7,651 nucleotides of DNA. Source: Salibacteraceae bacterium (GTDB lineage: Bacteria > Bacteroidota > Bacteroidia > Flavobacteriales_G > Salibacteraceae). Positions 1 to 7,251 of the stretch are shown here, piece by piece (position 1 is the stretch's first letter; each line of letters begins with the position of its first letter). The translations under genes and the position numbers were made by a program. Where the stretch lies: NCBI GenBank assembly GCA_023262195.1, contig JALRDM010000202.1, positions 1 through 7,651 of the forward strand, given 5' to 3'. The notes beneath the pieces were generated by a model. The model was not told the DNA's origin, made no database searches, and saw only the letters and a program-made list of their open reading frames with translations.

Positions 1-1044
1 GTAGGAAACGATTCCTTAAAAGAACCGTGGGTAATGATCGATAGAATTGGGGCTAATGCTTCGCACAATGGCAGCCGAATTGTGTTTGACGCTAGTGAAA
101 ATTTGCTGCTCGCAATGGGCGATGCATTCAGCAATGATGTGGCTCAGGATGTAGATAATATGAACGGTAAGATTTTGCGGATAAAACTTGACGGCTCTGT
201 TCCCAAATCCAATCCTTTTCCAGATTCATACACGTGGAGCTATGGCCATCGAAATCCGCAAGGACTGGTGTATGGCAGAGACAGCGTCCTTTACTCATCT
301 GAACATGGCGAAGCCACGGATGATGAGATTAACGTTATATACAAGGGTAAGAACTACGGTTGGCCACAAGTAGAAGGCTTTTGTGACCAACAGTCTGAAA
401 TGCAAAAATGCGAGAGCTTACAAGTTGAGGAGCCCATCAGCATTTGGACGCCCACATACGCACCGTGTGGATTGGCCTATTTTGATCATCCGTCAATTCC
501 AGAGTGGAGGCATTGCTTGTTACAAGGGTTTCTCAAAGAGCGGAGATTGACCATCATACCGCTTACGGAAGATGGCCTAGCTGCGGACAATGATGCGCGT
601 TATGATGTGCTCATCAGAAAATATGGGAGAATCAGAGATGTATTGGTTTCTCCGAATGGTAGACTGTTTGTGTGCACATCAAACAATGAGGCCAATGGTG
701 CCACAGTGCCCCCAGATAATTACGATAAGATTATTGAGATTTTTAATCCAGATTTTGAGTACGAGTCGTTCGTGCCTGAGGTAATTGATTCCAAACCAGC
801 GGAAGTACTTTTTCCAAACCCAACCAGCAGCGGTTTTGCGTGGTTTAAGACGCCAGGCATTACCACCAGCTTAGAACTTTTTATCTATGACCAGCAGGGA
901 AATATGATTCGAAATCAAAGTTTACAAGAGTCATTCGCTGGCATTTGGCAAATTGATTTGAGAGACATTAACCCAGGGGTTTACACCATTCGTTACTCAT
1001 CAGAAGAGGATGAAAACTATGTAAGAGTGGTAATCACCCAATAG
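1..1044 (+). CDS. PQQ-dependent glucose/sorbosone-type dehydrogenase with T9SS type A sorting domain (5'-partial)
   Basis: The frame is open from base 1, so the gene begins upstream and the ATG at 34 is internal. Counting residues from base 1, the visible 347 residues carry hallmarks of the soluble quinoprotein sugar dehydrogenase beta-propeller. HNGSR at 22-26 matches the catalytic-His segment of soluble glucose dehydrogenase. NGKILRI follows, then YGHRNPQG at 81-88, whose Arg/Asn/Gln contact PQQ in that family. EHG..DDEIN and NYGWP come next, then PCGLAYF and a late IRDV..SPNGRLFV blade. Family members oxidise sugars or related alcohols with PQQ outside the cytoplasm; the substrate here cannot be told. 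Residues about 269-347 form a type A sorting domain (LFPNP start, GVYTIRY near the end), implying T9SS export and surface attachment or release. The signal peptide and roughly the first third of the propeller are missing from view. The gene is convergent with the next one. Family assignment is firm; sugar specificity is unknown. Confidence 0.9.
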   Translation, partial: VGNDSLKEPWVMIDRIGANASHNGSRIVFDASENLLLAMGDAFSNDVAQDVDNMNGKILRIKLDGSVPKSNPFPDSYTWSYGHRNPQGLVYGRDSVLYSSEHGEATDDEINVIYKGKNYGWPQVEGFCDQQSEMQKCESLQVEEPISIWTPTYAPCGLAYFDHPSIPEWRHCLLQGFLKERRLTIIPLTEDGLAADNDARYDVLIRKYGRIRDVLVSPNGRLFVCTSNNEANGATVPPDNYDKIIEIFNPDFEYESFVPEVIDSKPAEVLFPNPTSSGFAWFKTPGITTSLELFIYDQQGNMIRNQSLQESFAGIWQIDLRDINPGVYTIRYSSEEDENYVRVVITQ

Positions 1045-1075
1045 TCTGCCGTTTCGGAAAATTTAGGGCAAAAAA

Positions 1076-1105
1076 AGCCCCCTGCATCTCAAGATGCAGG
1101 GGGCT
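1076..1105 (-). terminator. Rho-independent terminator between convergent genes
   Basis: A perfect 14-bp inverted repeat (arms 1076-1089 and 1092-1105, core GCCCCCTGCATC) lies in the 86-bp gap between two convergent stop codons. Read on the minus strand, the stem is followed directly by six T residues (complement of the A-run at 1071-1076), which is the classic intrinsic form. It starts 26 bp after the stop codon of the 892-residue protein gene. On the plus strand the stem is followed only by CAATTCTT, a weak U-tract, so it probably ends the dehydrogenase transcript less efficiently, but it may serve both genes. Confidence 0.9.
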
Positions 1106-1130
1106 CAATTCTTAAAGGATGATACCTTGT

Positions 1131-3809
1131 TTATTGCTTAACAAACCGGAGTGTTTCTCCACTTTCTTCTACTAGAATATATGTTCCGCTAGGAAGGCCA
1201 TTCGTTTCGAAGGTGTTGGTTGAATTCATTTCAGCCACTTTAGCGCCAAGCAGATCGAATACCGAGAATGAAATTGCACGATTGAATCGGATTGACTCAT
1301 TGGCTGATACAGGGTTAGGGTACAACACCAAAGAACCCTGTGCATTGATCTCGCCAATAGCCGTGGTAGTATCAAGCATATTCATCATACCTGGAGTTGT
1401 GCTATTTGAAGGAAAGGTCACTAAAGAGTCTGTATTTTCTGGATAGTATCCGTAAGATTCATCTGCACCTAGCGCAGGGATGGTGAGCTCATCGATGGTC
1501 ACCATATCACATCCGTCTTGAGCGTAAACACCAAAGAAATCACCAGAAGCACTTAGTGTGAAGTTGGTGTGTAAGTCGCCTTGCGCAGTTTGATTGTCAC
1601 ACCACACTAGTGTGTATCCACCACTAGCCAACACCTCTGTTGAGCTTTCGGGTACTTGATATAGCATTTGATTAGCGGCATCATTTGAGAAATACAACCC
1701 TGCCAATGGGGTTGAGAAGTTACCTGAACCTAAAAGTTCAACCCAAGGATCGTTCTCTCCGTTGCCATCCGTTTCTGAAGACACATTGTTGGTCATCACC
1801 TCGTTGATTTGAATCTCCGGCACCATGGTCAGTCCAACGTTGGTATCAATATCAGCAGCAGTCATTGGAAACAACTGATAGTTTTCGAAGTACGGACTAT
1901 CAAAGTCATACTGGCCACCTATTCCATTTACGTGGAAATATCCTGTTGGCGCCCCAGCAAACGCACCTTCAATATCTGTGTCTGAATCAATTCGCATTAC
2001 AATAGTGTCGCCATCGCAAGAAACAATATCTACATTGCTTGAACCTCCATTGGGCCACTGAGCGGTGTCAGCGACAATCATGTTTTCGAATCGAATCGGC
2101 ATAGACTCTGTTTCCTCCCCTAAGGATGTAACCAACATGGGGTCAGGAATCGCGTTTCCAGTATTGAGGAGCACAATTGAATCTGGGAATATCTCCGTTA
2201 ACCCTCTGTAGAAGTCAATTTCACCTCTAACCATGATTGAATCGCCTTCGGTAACTACATAACCGTCCACATCGTTAAAATTGAAGACATTGATTCCCTC
2301 ATTATCCCAGATTGTAAAGCTGAGGCCAGCGTTTCCATCAAGGTCAACACCGAGAACCACACCTTTTGTCCAACAATACACTCCCAAAGAATCTGGCTCA
2401 CCATTGGCGTCCACATTGTTTATATCAGGAATTGGATAGAATGGAATCACGGGAGGAGGAATGCTTCCACAAGAATTATCCACATCGGCTGCACGCTGAG
2501 GAAAGAATTGATATCCATCAGTATATGGGTTGGAATTATCAAATTGCCCACCGATTCCTACCACATAGCAGATGGTATCTCCTTCGTCAAATTCTACGTT
2601 CCCTGGAATATCAGTATCGGGATCGATTCGCATCACTACCGTATCCGATCCATTCACGAGCGTGTAGTTAAGACCACTGACACCTTCTACCCAAAAATTT
2701 TCAATTCTGACAAGCTCTGATTCAGTGCTTTCATCTAGGCTAGTTATAATAATTGGAGTAGGAATCGCCTGGTTGGAATCAAGCTGTGCTATGGAATCCA
2801 CCTCAAATTGTATCAGACCATTAAATTGACCAATCGTTCCGAATAATTGAAGTGAGTCGCCCTCATCCATTTGATAGCCATTGACGTCAACAAAGCTGAA
2901 GACATTAATACCGTCACCATCCCAAATCGTAAAGCTGTATCCAGCATTGCCATCCAAGTCAACACCTACGGTGACTCCCTTAATCGAGCATTCAACCCCA
3001 AGTGAATCGGCAACGCCATTTGCATCAATAGATGAAATGGTCTGAATATCGTATATGGGCAATGCAGCTGAAGCGCCTGAGCCTGCTGTTGTGTCTAGCG
3101 TAACTACAATATTATCAAGCGCAAACTCATCGCGGCTTCCACTCCCGTTAACATCAGCCCCAGACCAAGCGAGGTAAAGAGTATCTCCATCATTCAATGT
3201 AGAGTTAATCGTTGTTTCCTTATTAAAAGCAACCCACAAGACAGATCCTTGACTCGCCTGCAAACTTGTTTCGTTAAGGGCAGGCACATTATTAAAGGAG
3301 TTTGAATTATTAATATTCCAGCCAAAGTTGAAAGAATTTCCGCGAGCCTCATTGTTGTTTATGTAAAGGTCATAGCTTAAATAAATCGAATCGACATCCT
3401 CACCGCTATTATTTATAACCATGAGAATCATGTCACCAGGCGTCCAGTCTGATCCTGTTGGCTGCACACCAAGTGCAGAATCACCGGGTGAGACTTCAAA
3501 TGAATATAATCCTCCGCTAAATACGCCACCAGATGAACCACCTTTCGCATAGTCACCGGAAGTGTAGCTCCCGCCAAAGGACGTATTACCTTGTGAAAAT
3601 CCATTGAATTTCCACCCATCAGAATCAAGCTGCCCGGCCGCTGGAGTTGATGTGAGTCCATCTCCGGCAAAGGCACCATTGTTAACCCCTGAAAATGTGG
3701 CGTCAAAAGTTATGGTATCGTTGGTGACTCCTAGTGCGGTCACACTCCATTGCGCTTGTGTGGCTATCGAAAAGGCAACGGTCAAAAAGGAAAGTAATAA
3801 ATGCTTCAT
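1131..3809 (-). CDS. Secreted protein with tandem OB-fold-like units, lamin-tail domain and T9SS type A sorting domain
   Basis: This is an 892-residue exported protein of unknown function. The ATG at 3809 is chosen over an in-frame TTG 21 bases upstream because it puts a normal signal peptide at the N-terminus (MKHLLLSFLTVAFSIATQA, cleavage before Gln20). Residues about 21-240 form a Gly/Ser/Asn-rich region ending in GSRDEFALDNIVV, resembling beta-sandwich modules of Bacteroidota secreted multidomain proteins. Residues about 250-449 and 455-656 are two similar OB-fold-like units, each containing GVDLDGNAG, SFTIWD, a DxDTDI motif and a GIGGQ(F/Y)D...PY...YQ(L/F)FP block. Residues about 664-820 begin IQINEVM and look like a lamin-tail domain. 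Residues 825-892 are a type A sorting domain (LYPNP at 829-833, GLPSGTYIL). Such OB-like units often accompany extracellular nucleases, but no nuclease domain is present here. The gene lies 69 bp downstream of the 1105-residue gene on the same strand, and a strong terminator follows it. Domain labels are by eye; OB-fold is the least certain. Confidence 0.88.
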   Translation of the reverse strand: MKHLLLSFLTVAFSIATQAQWSVTALGVTNDTITFDATFSGVNNGAFAGDGLTSTPAAGQLDSDGWKFNGFSQGNTSFGGSYTSGDYAKGGSSGGVFSGGLYSFEVSPGDSALGVQPTGSDWTPGDMILMVINNSGEDVDSIYLSYDLYINNNEARGNSFNFGWNINNSNSFNNVPALNETSLQASQGSVLWVAFNKETTINSTLNDGDTLYLAWSGADVNGSGSRDEFALDNIVVTLDTTAGSGASAALPIYDIQTISSIDANGVADSLGVECSIKGVTVGVDLDGNAGYSFTIWDGDGINVFSFVDVNGYQMDEGDSLQLFGTIGQFNGLIQFEVDSIAQLDSNQAIPTPIIITSLDESTESELVRIENFWVEGVSGLNYTLVNGSDTVVMRIDPDTDIPGNVEFDEGDTICYVVGIGGQFDNSNPYTDGYQFFPQRAADVDNSCGSIPPPVIPFYPIPDINNVDANGEPDSLGVYCWTKGVVLGVDLDGNAGLSFTIWDNEGINVFNFNDVDGYVVTEGDSIMVRGEIDFYRGLTEIFPDSIVLLNTGNAIPDPMLVTSLGEETESMPIRFENMIVADTAQWPNGGSSNVDIVSCDGDTIVMRIDSDTDIEGAFAGAPTGYFHVNGIGGQYDFDSPYFENYQLFPMTAADIDTNVGLTMVPEIQINEVMTNNVSSETDGNGENDPWVELLGSGNFSTPLAGLYFSNDAANQMLYQVPESSTEVLASGGYTLVWCDNQTAQGDLHTNFTLSASGDFFGVYAQDGCDMVTIDELTIPALGADESYGYYPENTDSLVTFPSNSTTPGMMNMLDTTTAIGEINAQGSLVLYPNPVSANESIRFNRAISFSVFDLLGAKVAEMNSTNTFETNGLPSGTYILVEESGETLRFVKQ
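1839..3062 (-). repeat. Tandem 205-residue OB-fold-like duplication inside the CDS
   Basis: Two consecutive units, at residues about 250-449 (bases about 2463-3062) and 455-656 (bases about 1842-2447), line up with an offset of exactly 205 residues (615 bp) in their best-conserved stretch. Over that stretch (residues 269-326 against 474-531) I count 39 of 58 identical residues with no gap. The shared landmarks in order are (I/V)DANG, DSLGV.C, GVDLDGNAG, SFTIWD, GINVF, EGDS, NAIP.P, VMRID.DTDI, GIGGQ and AAD(V/I)D. Each unit may hold two small beta-barrels, since the second half (from about the NAIP motif) looks like a separate fold. The DNA copies have diverged at many third positions, so the duplication is not recent. 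Confidence 0.85.
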
Positions 3810-3878
3810 TATAAAAATTTTGATTAGCAAAGATTAATTTATTTTCCGTCTAATCGTTACCTAAAGTTTATCAATCTG
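3810..3878 (-). promoter_or_regulatory. Intergenic leader of the 892-residue protein gene; weak promoter candidate
   Basis: This 69-bp spacer between two same-strand genes is A/T-rich and shows no terminator hairpin, so read-through from the upstream gene is possible. The only promoter-like element is AATCTTTG on the minus strand (bases 3828-3835), one constrained base off the Bacteroidota -7 consensus TAnnTTTG and 18 bp from the ATG. No convincing TTTG box sits at the expected distance upstream. There is no Shine-Dalgarno sequence before the ATG, only an A/T-rich tract, which is common in this phylum. A separate weak promoter cannot be excluded. Confidence 0.25.
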
Positions 3879-6800
3879 CTATAAGCGTGTTGCCACCACA
3901 ACGGGCAACCGGGAGCGCTGCAGGTTGCCGTCAAGATCAAAAGTTTCCACGAGTATTACATGGATGCCTGTTCGCGCTTTTTCACCATTATCATTGGTGC
4001 CATCCCATGTGAGACTCCCCGAATTACCCAAGACTTGATTGGCATAAAGACTTCGGATTAATATTCCTCGATCATTGTAAATCGATATGCTGGCAACATA
4101 GCCCGGTTCGTTGAGGAGATAATCGATGTTTACCACATCTTGGTAACCATCATTGTCGGGTGAAATATACTCGGCACTAAGTGAAAATTCAGACACCCCA
4201 GCCGAGGATGTATAGTCTTGAGAATTTATATAACCAGGCGTAGCGTAGTTTACGGTGCTGCTTGCGCTGTGCCAGTTTTCCATATCGCTCGCGGCACGTT
4301 GCGGAGAAAGGCGCTCCAGAGATACACCATCCGCATTATCAATAAGCGCGAAGTGCATGTCTTCGTTGTAGTCAAACTGCTCCATCAGTTCACCGAGCTG
4401 GTCAAATAGAATAACTGAACCCTCGCTGTTGGGGTATGAGGGTAAATTCATAACAGGAAAGTTCTCGCCTGTGGCGCTTGGATAATTCTCCAAAATATCA
4501 TCGGGGTCTTCATTGAGAGCCACATATCCATCGGCCTCGAGAAATAAGGGGTTCTCAGAGATGGGATTGAAGCGAAGGCTGTCCTTTGAATCGAAATAGG
4601 CCAAGCTCCAGCCCTGTAGATCAATGTCAAATTCACTCTGATTATACAGTTCCACAAAATCGGAACCTGACCCGCGTGGATTAAAAAGCACTTCGTTGAT
4701 GACCACGTCCGTTGCGAGATGCAAGTAAGTGTTGAACTCAATGGCGCTTGTGTTCTGTTGTGCGCAATTTTTTAAACTATCCACACTTACCGTATATGTT
4801 TCTCCGCGGCTAAATGAGCTTGGGAACGCAACAAGGGCTCCAGCATTTCCCGTATTTAGACTAATACCATTGGCTTCAATGCCATTGGCCGTAATGGTGG
4901 AACGCTTCAGATCGGCTGTGTCAACCACTTGATTGTAGTTGAGCTCCAACTGATTTTGAGACACAAACACCGCGCTTAGAATTTCCAATTCCTCTTGATT
5001 GATGGATGCATCCACTACAGAGTTTATCGCCCCCGGAGTGCCTCCAAGCGTGCTTTCCGTTCCTGACCAGTTATCATTCAAACCACACAAATAGTCCGGG
5101 TTGATTCTTTCAAGGGTACCCGATTTGCCATCATACCAATCGTCTGTATAGCTTACCTGATCGATAATTTTTTCACCGAAGGCAATGAAAATGTCGTCAC
5201 CACTGTTGTTGAGTGAAGGCAAGGTGGTTACGGTTGCTACATAACCATATTCGCTGAAGTCCGTTTCAAATCCATCATCGCAAATGATGGCATACTCGCC
5301 CGCAGCAAGTACGCCACTAAAAATTTCCGATTCTGAGCTGGCATCGCCAAACAACAGTCCGTTTAGCCGAATGAGTTTGTCAGATCGATTGTAGACCTCA
5401 ACAAATTCTTGTGCGGGTATTTCAGCTGACTCATCTGGAGAGGCATAGATTTCATTGATGACTAAATCACACGGCTCGGGCGAAACTCCGATTCCGATAA
5501 GTATCGTGTCGACTACAATGGCATTACCCTCACAATCGGTAATGGTCGAAGAATAGATAAACGGATAAAGTTGAGTCGAATCGAGTTGCCCTTGAAGTAC
5601 CATGGTTATGGACGAAAGACTTGGAGAAATGAGCACAACACTCACTTGCGGACCACCAACGACCTCAAAACTGGCGTTGGCTAAAGAAACACTATCCATG
5701 CGCTCTGAGAAAGATATGATGAGCTGGGTTTTGGTCAGAATATCTATCTGGGTAATCTCGGGCTTCGAAGTGTCTGGTGATAAATCGTAGTTAGAGTTTT
5801 GTGTACCCGGTGTGCCGCCAATGGAAGCAGTACTGGCGGACCAATTGCTTTGTCCACCGCAAGGAGTCACGGGATTTTTCTGTTCGAGGGAATAGCCACC
5901 ATCCGCACGGTCGTCATCATCGTACCAGTTGTCAGAGTAAGTTATGCGGTCAATTAAGACACCGTCAACAATCAATTTCAAATCATCGCCAGTATTGTTT
6001 AAAGCTGGAAAACTGCCAAATGGGATGAGTTTTCCAAAACCGCTAAAAAGCGCGGTGTCGTTATCGTTGCATAAAATGGCATATTCTCCAGGAGCAATCA
6101 TAAATCCTTGAGGAAAGGAAACGGTGTCACTCGCATCGCCAAATTGTGCATTGCTCAAATCGAAAGCAGCGGTGGAGGGGTTGTAAATCTCCACAAACTC
6201 TTCTTCGGGCAAACCCACCACTGGTGTTGGATCTGGTAGGATTTCGTTGATTACAATAGATCTGTATGTTGGCGTGCCGAAAAATGTATATTCAAATGGA
6301 ATCATTTGACTAGACAGCAAGTTACCTAAGGTGTCACCAATGGCGCTGACAGTCAGCTCATAGTTTGACCCATTTACAAAGGTGGAGGCAAAACGCAACT
6401 GGAGCGTATTGTCGGTTATTTGAGTAATATTAGATGGTGCTCCAATACCTGCATTTACACTAAAGTTGCTCAGAGATTGCCCGCTTATCGGATCAATTGC
6501 CTCGCTAAACGACATTTCTATTGTTTGTGAGTCAAGAACCGTAATTTCCAATACGCTTGGCGGTTTATTGTAACCGAAGTCATCGAACCAGAATAGATCA
6601 GAGCGAGTGGAGGTGTAGTCGCAATGTACCCCAGTAAATCCATTGAACGAGTACGTTAAGTCCGTAATTACGCCCTCTATAGTGTCAGCTGGCTCTTCAT
6701 CAAACCTTGATGCAACCTTCCAAGTTCCATTTGAATTTCGAATGACGGTAACCCAAATAGCCACTTCGTTTGTATTTACACGGTCATCGGCCCCATCAAT

Positions 6801-7196
6801 GATTTTAACATCACTACTGCCATCTTTTCGAAAAAGGCTGACTTCGTCATCAGTTCCACCAATTCTTACAAAGTATCCGTTGTGGTCTGATTCTAGGTTG
6901 GAAGAATCGGACAATAAATGGAAATCAAATTGATTACTGCTTGAAGGGTTAAATCCCATGCGTACATAAAACGACCACTCGGAAACAAGGTCCAAATTTA
7001 TCGGTGTGCTAAGGTGAGATTCATCTGTTTGCGGGGTTGCATTCAAATGCAATTCTTGGTTTGCGTCAATCTCGAAATCTGCAGCATCACCACTCCATGT
7101 AGGGTTATTAGTAAAGTCGCCATCGCTGAAGTCATCTTCCAACTGGGCCACTGCACAAAACGGCAAGAAAAAAATAAGCAGGATTAGATGTCGCAA
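3879..7196 (-). CDS. Secreted lamin-tail domain protein with LamG-like, Ig-like and FlgD-Ig-like domains
   Basis: This is a 1105-residue exported protein. Its start is a TTG at 7196: no in-frame ATG exists between it and the upstream in-frame stop, and it gives a good signal peptide (MRHLILLIFFLPFCAVA, cleavage before Gln18). Residues about 19-212 resemble a LamG/concanavalin-like sandwich (DDFSDGDF...PTWSGD, later FWFDDFGY). Then come three pairs of an SbsA-type Ig-like domain and a lamin-tail domain: Ig at about 213-307, 478-570 and 735-825; lamin-tail at about 313-470, 574-728 and 829-995, starting at INEI, INEI and INEV. Residues about 1003-1105 (ISPDNDGYQD, SISIYNDRG, LTWDGTNDNG) match a FlgD-Ig-like C-terminus. 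No type A sorting domain is present, so T9SS export is possible but unproven. No catalytic motif was seen; a structural, adhesive or matrix role is inferred. It is probably the first gene of a unit with the 892-residue gene and is divergent from asd. Confidence 0.9.
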   Translation of the reverse strand: MRHLILLIFFLPFCAVAQLEDDFSDGDFTNNPTWSGDAADFEIDANQELHLNATPQTDESHLSTPINLDLVSEWSFYVRMGFNPSSSNQFDFHLLSDSSNLESDHNGYFVRIGGTDDEVSLFRKDGSSDVKIIDGADDRVNTNEVAIWVTVIRNSNGTWKVASRFDEEPADTIEGVITDLTYSFNGFTGVHCDYTSTRSDLFWFDDFGYNKPPSVLEITVLDSQTIEMSFSEAIDPISGQSLSNFSVNAGIGAPSNITQITDNTLQLRFASTFVNGSNYELTVSAIGDTLGNLLSSQMIPFEYTFFGTPTYRSIVINEILPDPTPVVGLPEEEFVEIYNPSTAAFDLSNAQFGDASDTVSFPQGFMIAPGEYAILCNDNDTALFSGFGKLIPFGSFPALNNTGDDLKLIVDGVLIDRITYSDNWYDDDDRADGGYSLEQKNPVTPCGGQSNWSASTASIGGTPGTQNSNYDLSPDTSKPEITQIDILTKTQLIISFSERMDSVSLANASFEVVGGPQVSVVLISPSLSSITMVLQGQLDSTQLYPFIYSSTITDCEGNAIVVDTILIGIGVSPEPCDLVINEIYASPDESAEIPAQEFVEVYNRSDKLIRLNGLLFGDASSESEIFSGVLAAGEYAIICDDGFETDFSEYGYVATVTTLPSLNNSGDDIFIAFGEKIIDQVSYTDDWYDGKSGTLERINPDYLCGLNDNWSGTESTLGGTPGAINSVVDASINQEELEILSAVFVSQNQLELNYNQVVDTADLKRSTITANGIEANGISLNTGNAGALVAFPSSFSRGETYTVSVDSLKNCAQQNTSAIEFNTYLHLATDVVINEVLFNPRGSGSDFVELYNQSEFDIDLQGWSLAYFDSKDSLRFNPISENPLFLEADGYVALNEDPDDILENYPSATGENFPVMNLPSYPNSEGSVILFDQLGELMEQFDYNEDMHFALIDNADGVSLERLSPQRAASDMENWHSASSTVNYATPGYINSQDYTSSAGVSEFSLSAEYISPDNDGYQDVVNIDYLLNEPGYVASISIYNDRGILIRSLYANQVLGNSGSLTWDGTNDNGEKARTGIHVILVETFDLDGNLQRSRLPVVVATRL
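4202..6560 (-). repeat. Three [Ig-like + lamin-tail] units of about 260 residues
   Basis: The units begin at residues about 213, 476 and 735. Their INE anchor motifs lie at residues 316, 580 and 833, giving periods of 264 and 253. Units 1 and 2 are close relatives: GDD(L/I)...ID(R/Q)(I/V)(S/T)Y(S/T)D(N/D)WYD occurs in both (residues 403-426 and 666-689), as do FGDAS, GEYAI(L/I)C and LGGTPG or IGGTPG. Unit 3 keeps INEV, FVELYNQS, SLERLSP and ATPGYINS but has lost the GDD...WYD block and the cysteines. Divergence is at the protein level, so this is an old duplication. Confidence 0.85.
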
Positions 7197-7215
7197 AGCC
7201 CTTGTTATTATTGGG

Positions 7216-7244
7216 ATTGAGCAAATGTAATTATCCTAGTTTTG
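7216..7244 (+). promoter_or_regulatory. Promoter of asd
   Basis: TAGTTTTG at 7237-7244 matches the Bacteroidota -7 consensus TAnnTTTG exactly. ATTG at 7216-7219, three of four bases of the -33 box, stands 17 bp upstream. The -7 box ends 25 bp before the asd ATG. The element overlaps the divergent promoter for the lamin-tail gene. No operator-like palindrome or riboswitch-sized leader is present: the leader would be only about 20 nt, so lysine-riboswitch control is ruled out here. Confidence 0.6.
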
Positions 7245-7251
7245 ACCTAAA
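7222..7251 (-). promoter_or_regulatory. Promoter of the 1105-residue lamin-tail protein gene
   Basis: On the minus strand TACATTTG (bases 7222-7229) matches the Bacteroidota -7 consensus TAnnTTTG exactly. A TTTA at 7248-7251, three of four bases of the -33 box TTTG, stands 18 bp upstream. The -7 box ends 25 bp before the TTG start, so the leader would be short, about 20 nt. An AAGGG lies just before the TTG, close but perhaps usable as a ribosome site. The assignment rests on motif and spacing only. Confidence 0.6.

Noticed and set aside
34..36. ATG as the start of the dehydrogenase gene
   Set aside because: The frame is open upstream to base 1, and the family's catalytic-His segment follows only 10 residues later, so most of the N-terminal propeller and the signal peptide must lie before the window.
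2366..2671. 101-codon plus-strand open frame inside the 892-residue gene
   Set aside because: Antisense to conserved OB-like repeats; the translated sequence has no low-complexity, signal or domain features of a real protein.
3828..3830. In-frame TTG as an earlier start of the 892-residue protein
   Set aside because: It adds seven residues (MLIKIFI) before a standard signal peptide that begins at the ATG at 3809; the upstream bases are better read as an A/T-rich leader.
3860..3872. Short inverted repeat TAAAGTTTA as a terminator between the two minus-strand genes
   Set aside because: Only four A/T pairs with no G/C and no U-tract; far too weak for a terminator.
7181..7184. Signal peptide LPFC of the 1105-residue protein as a lipobox
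   Set aside because: The position before Cys14 is Phe, not the Gly/Ala of a lipobox, and a good signal peptidase I site (AVA|Q) follows directly.
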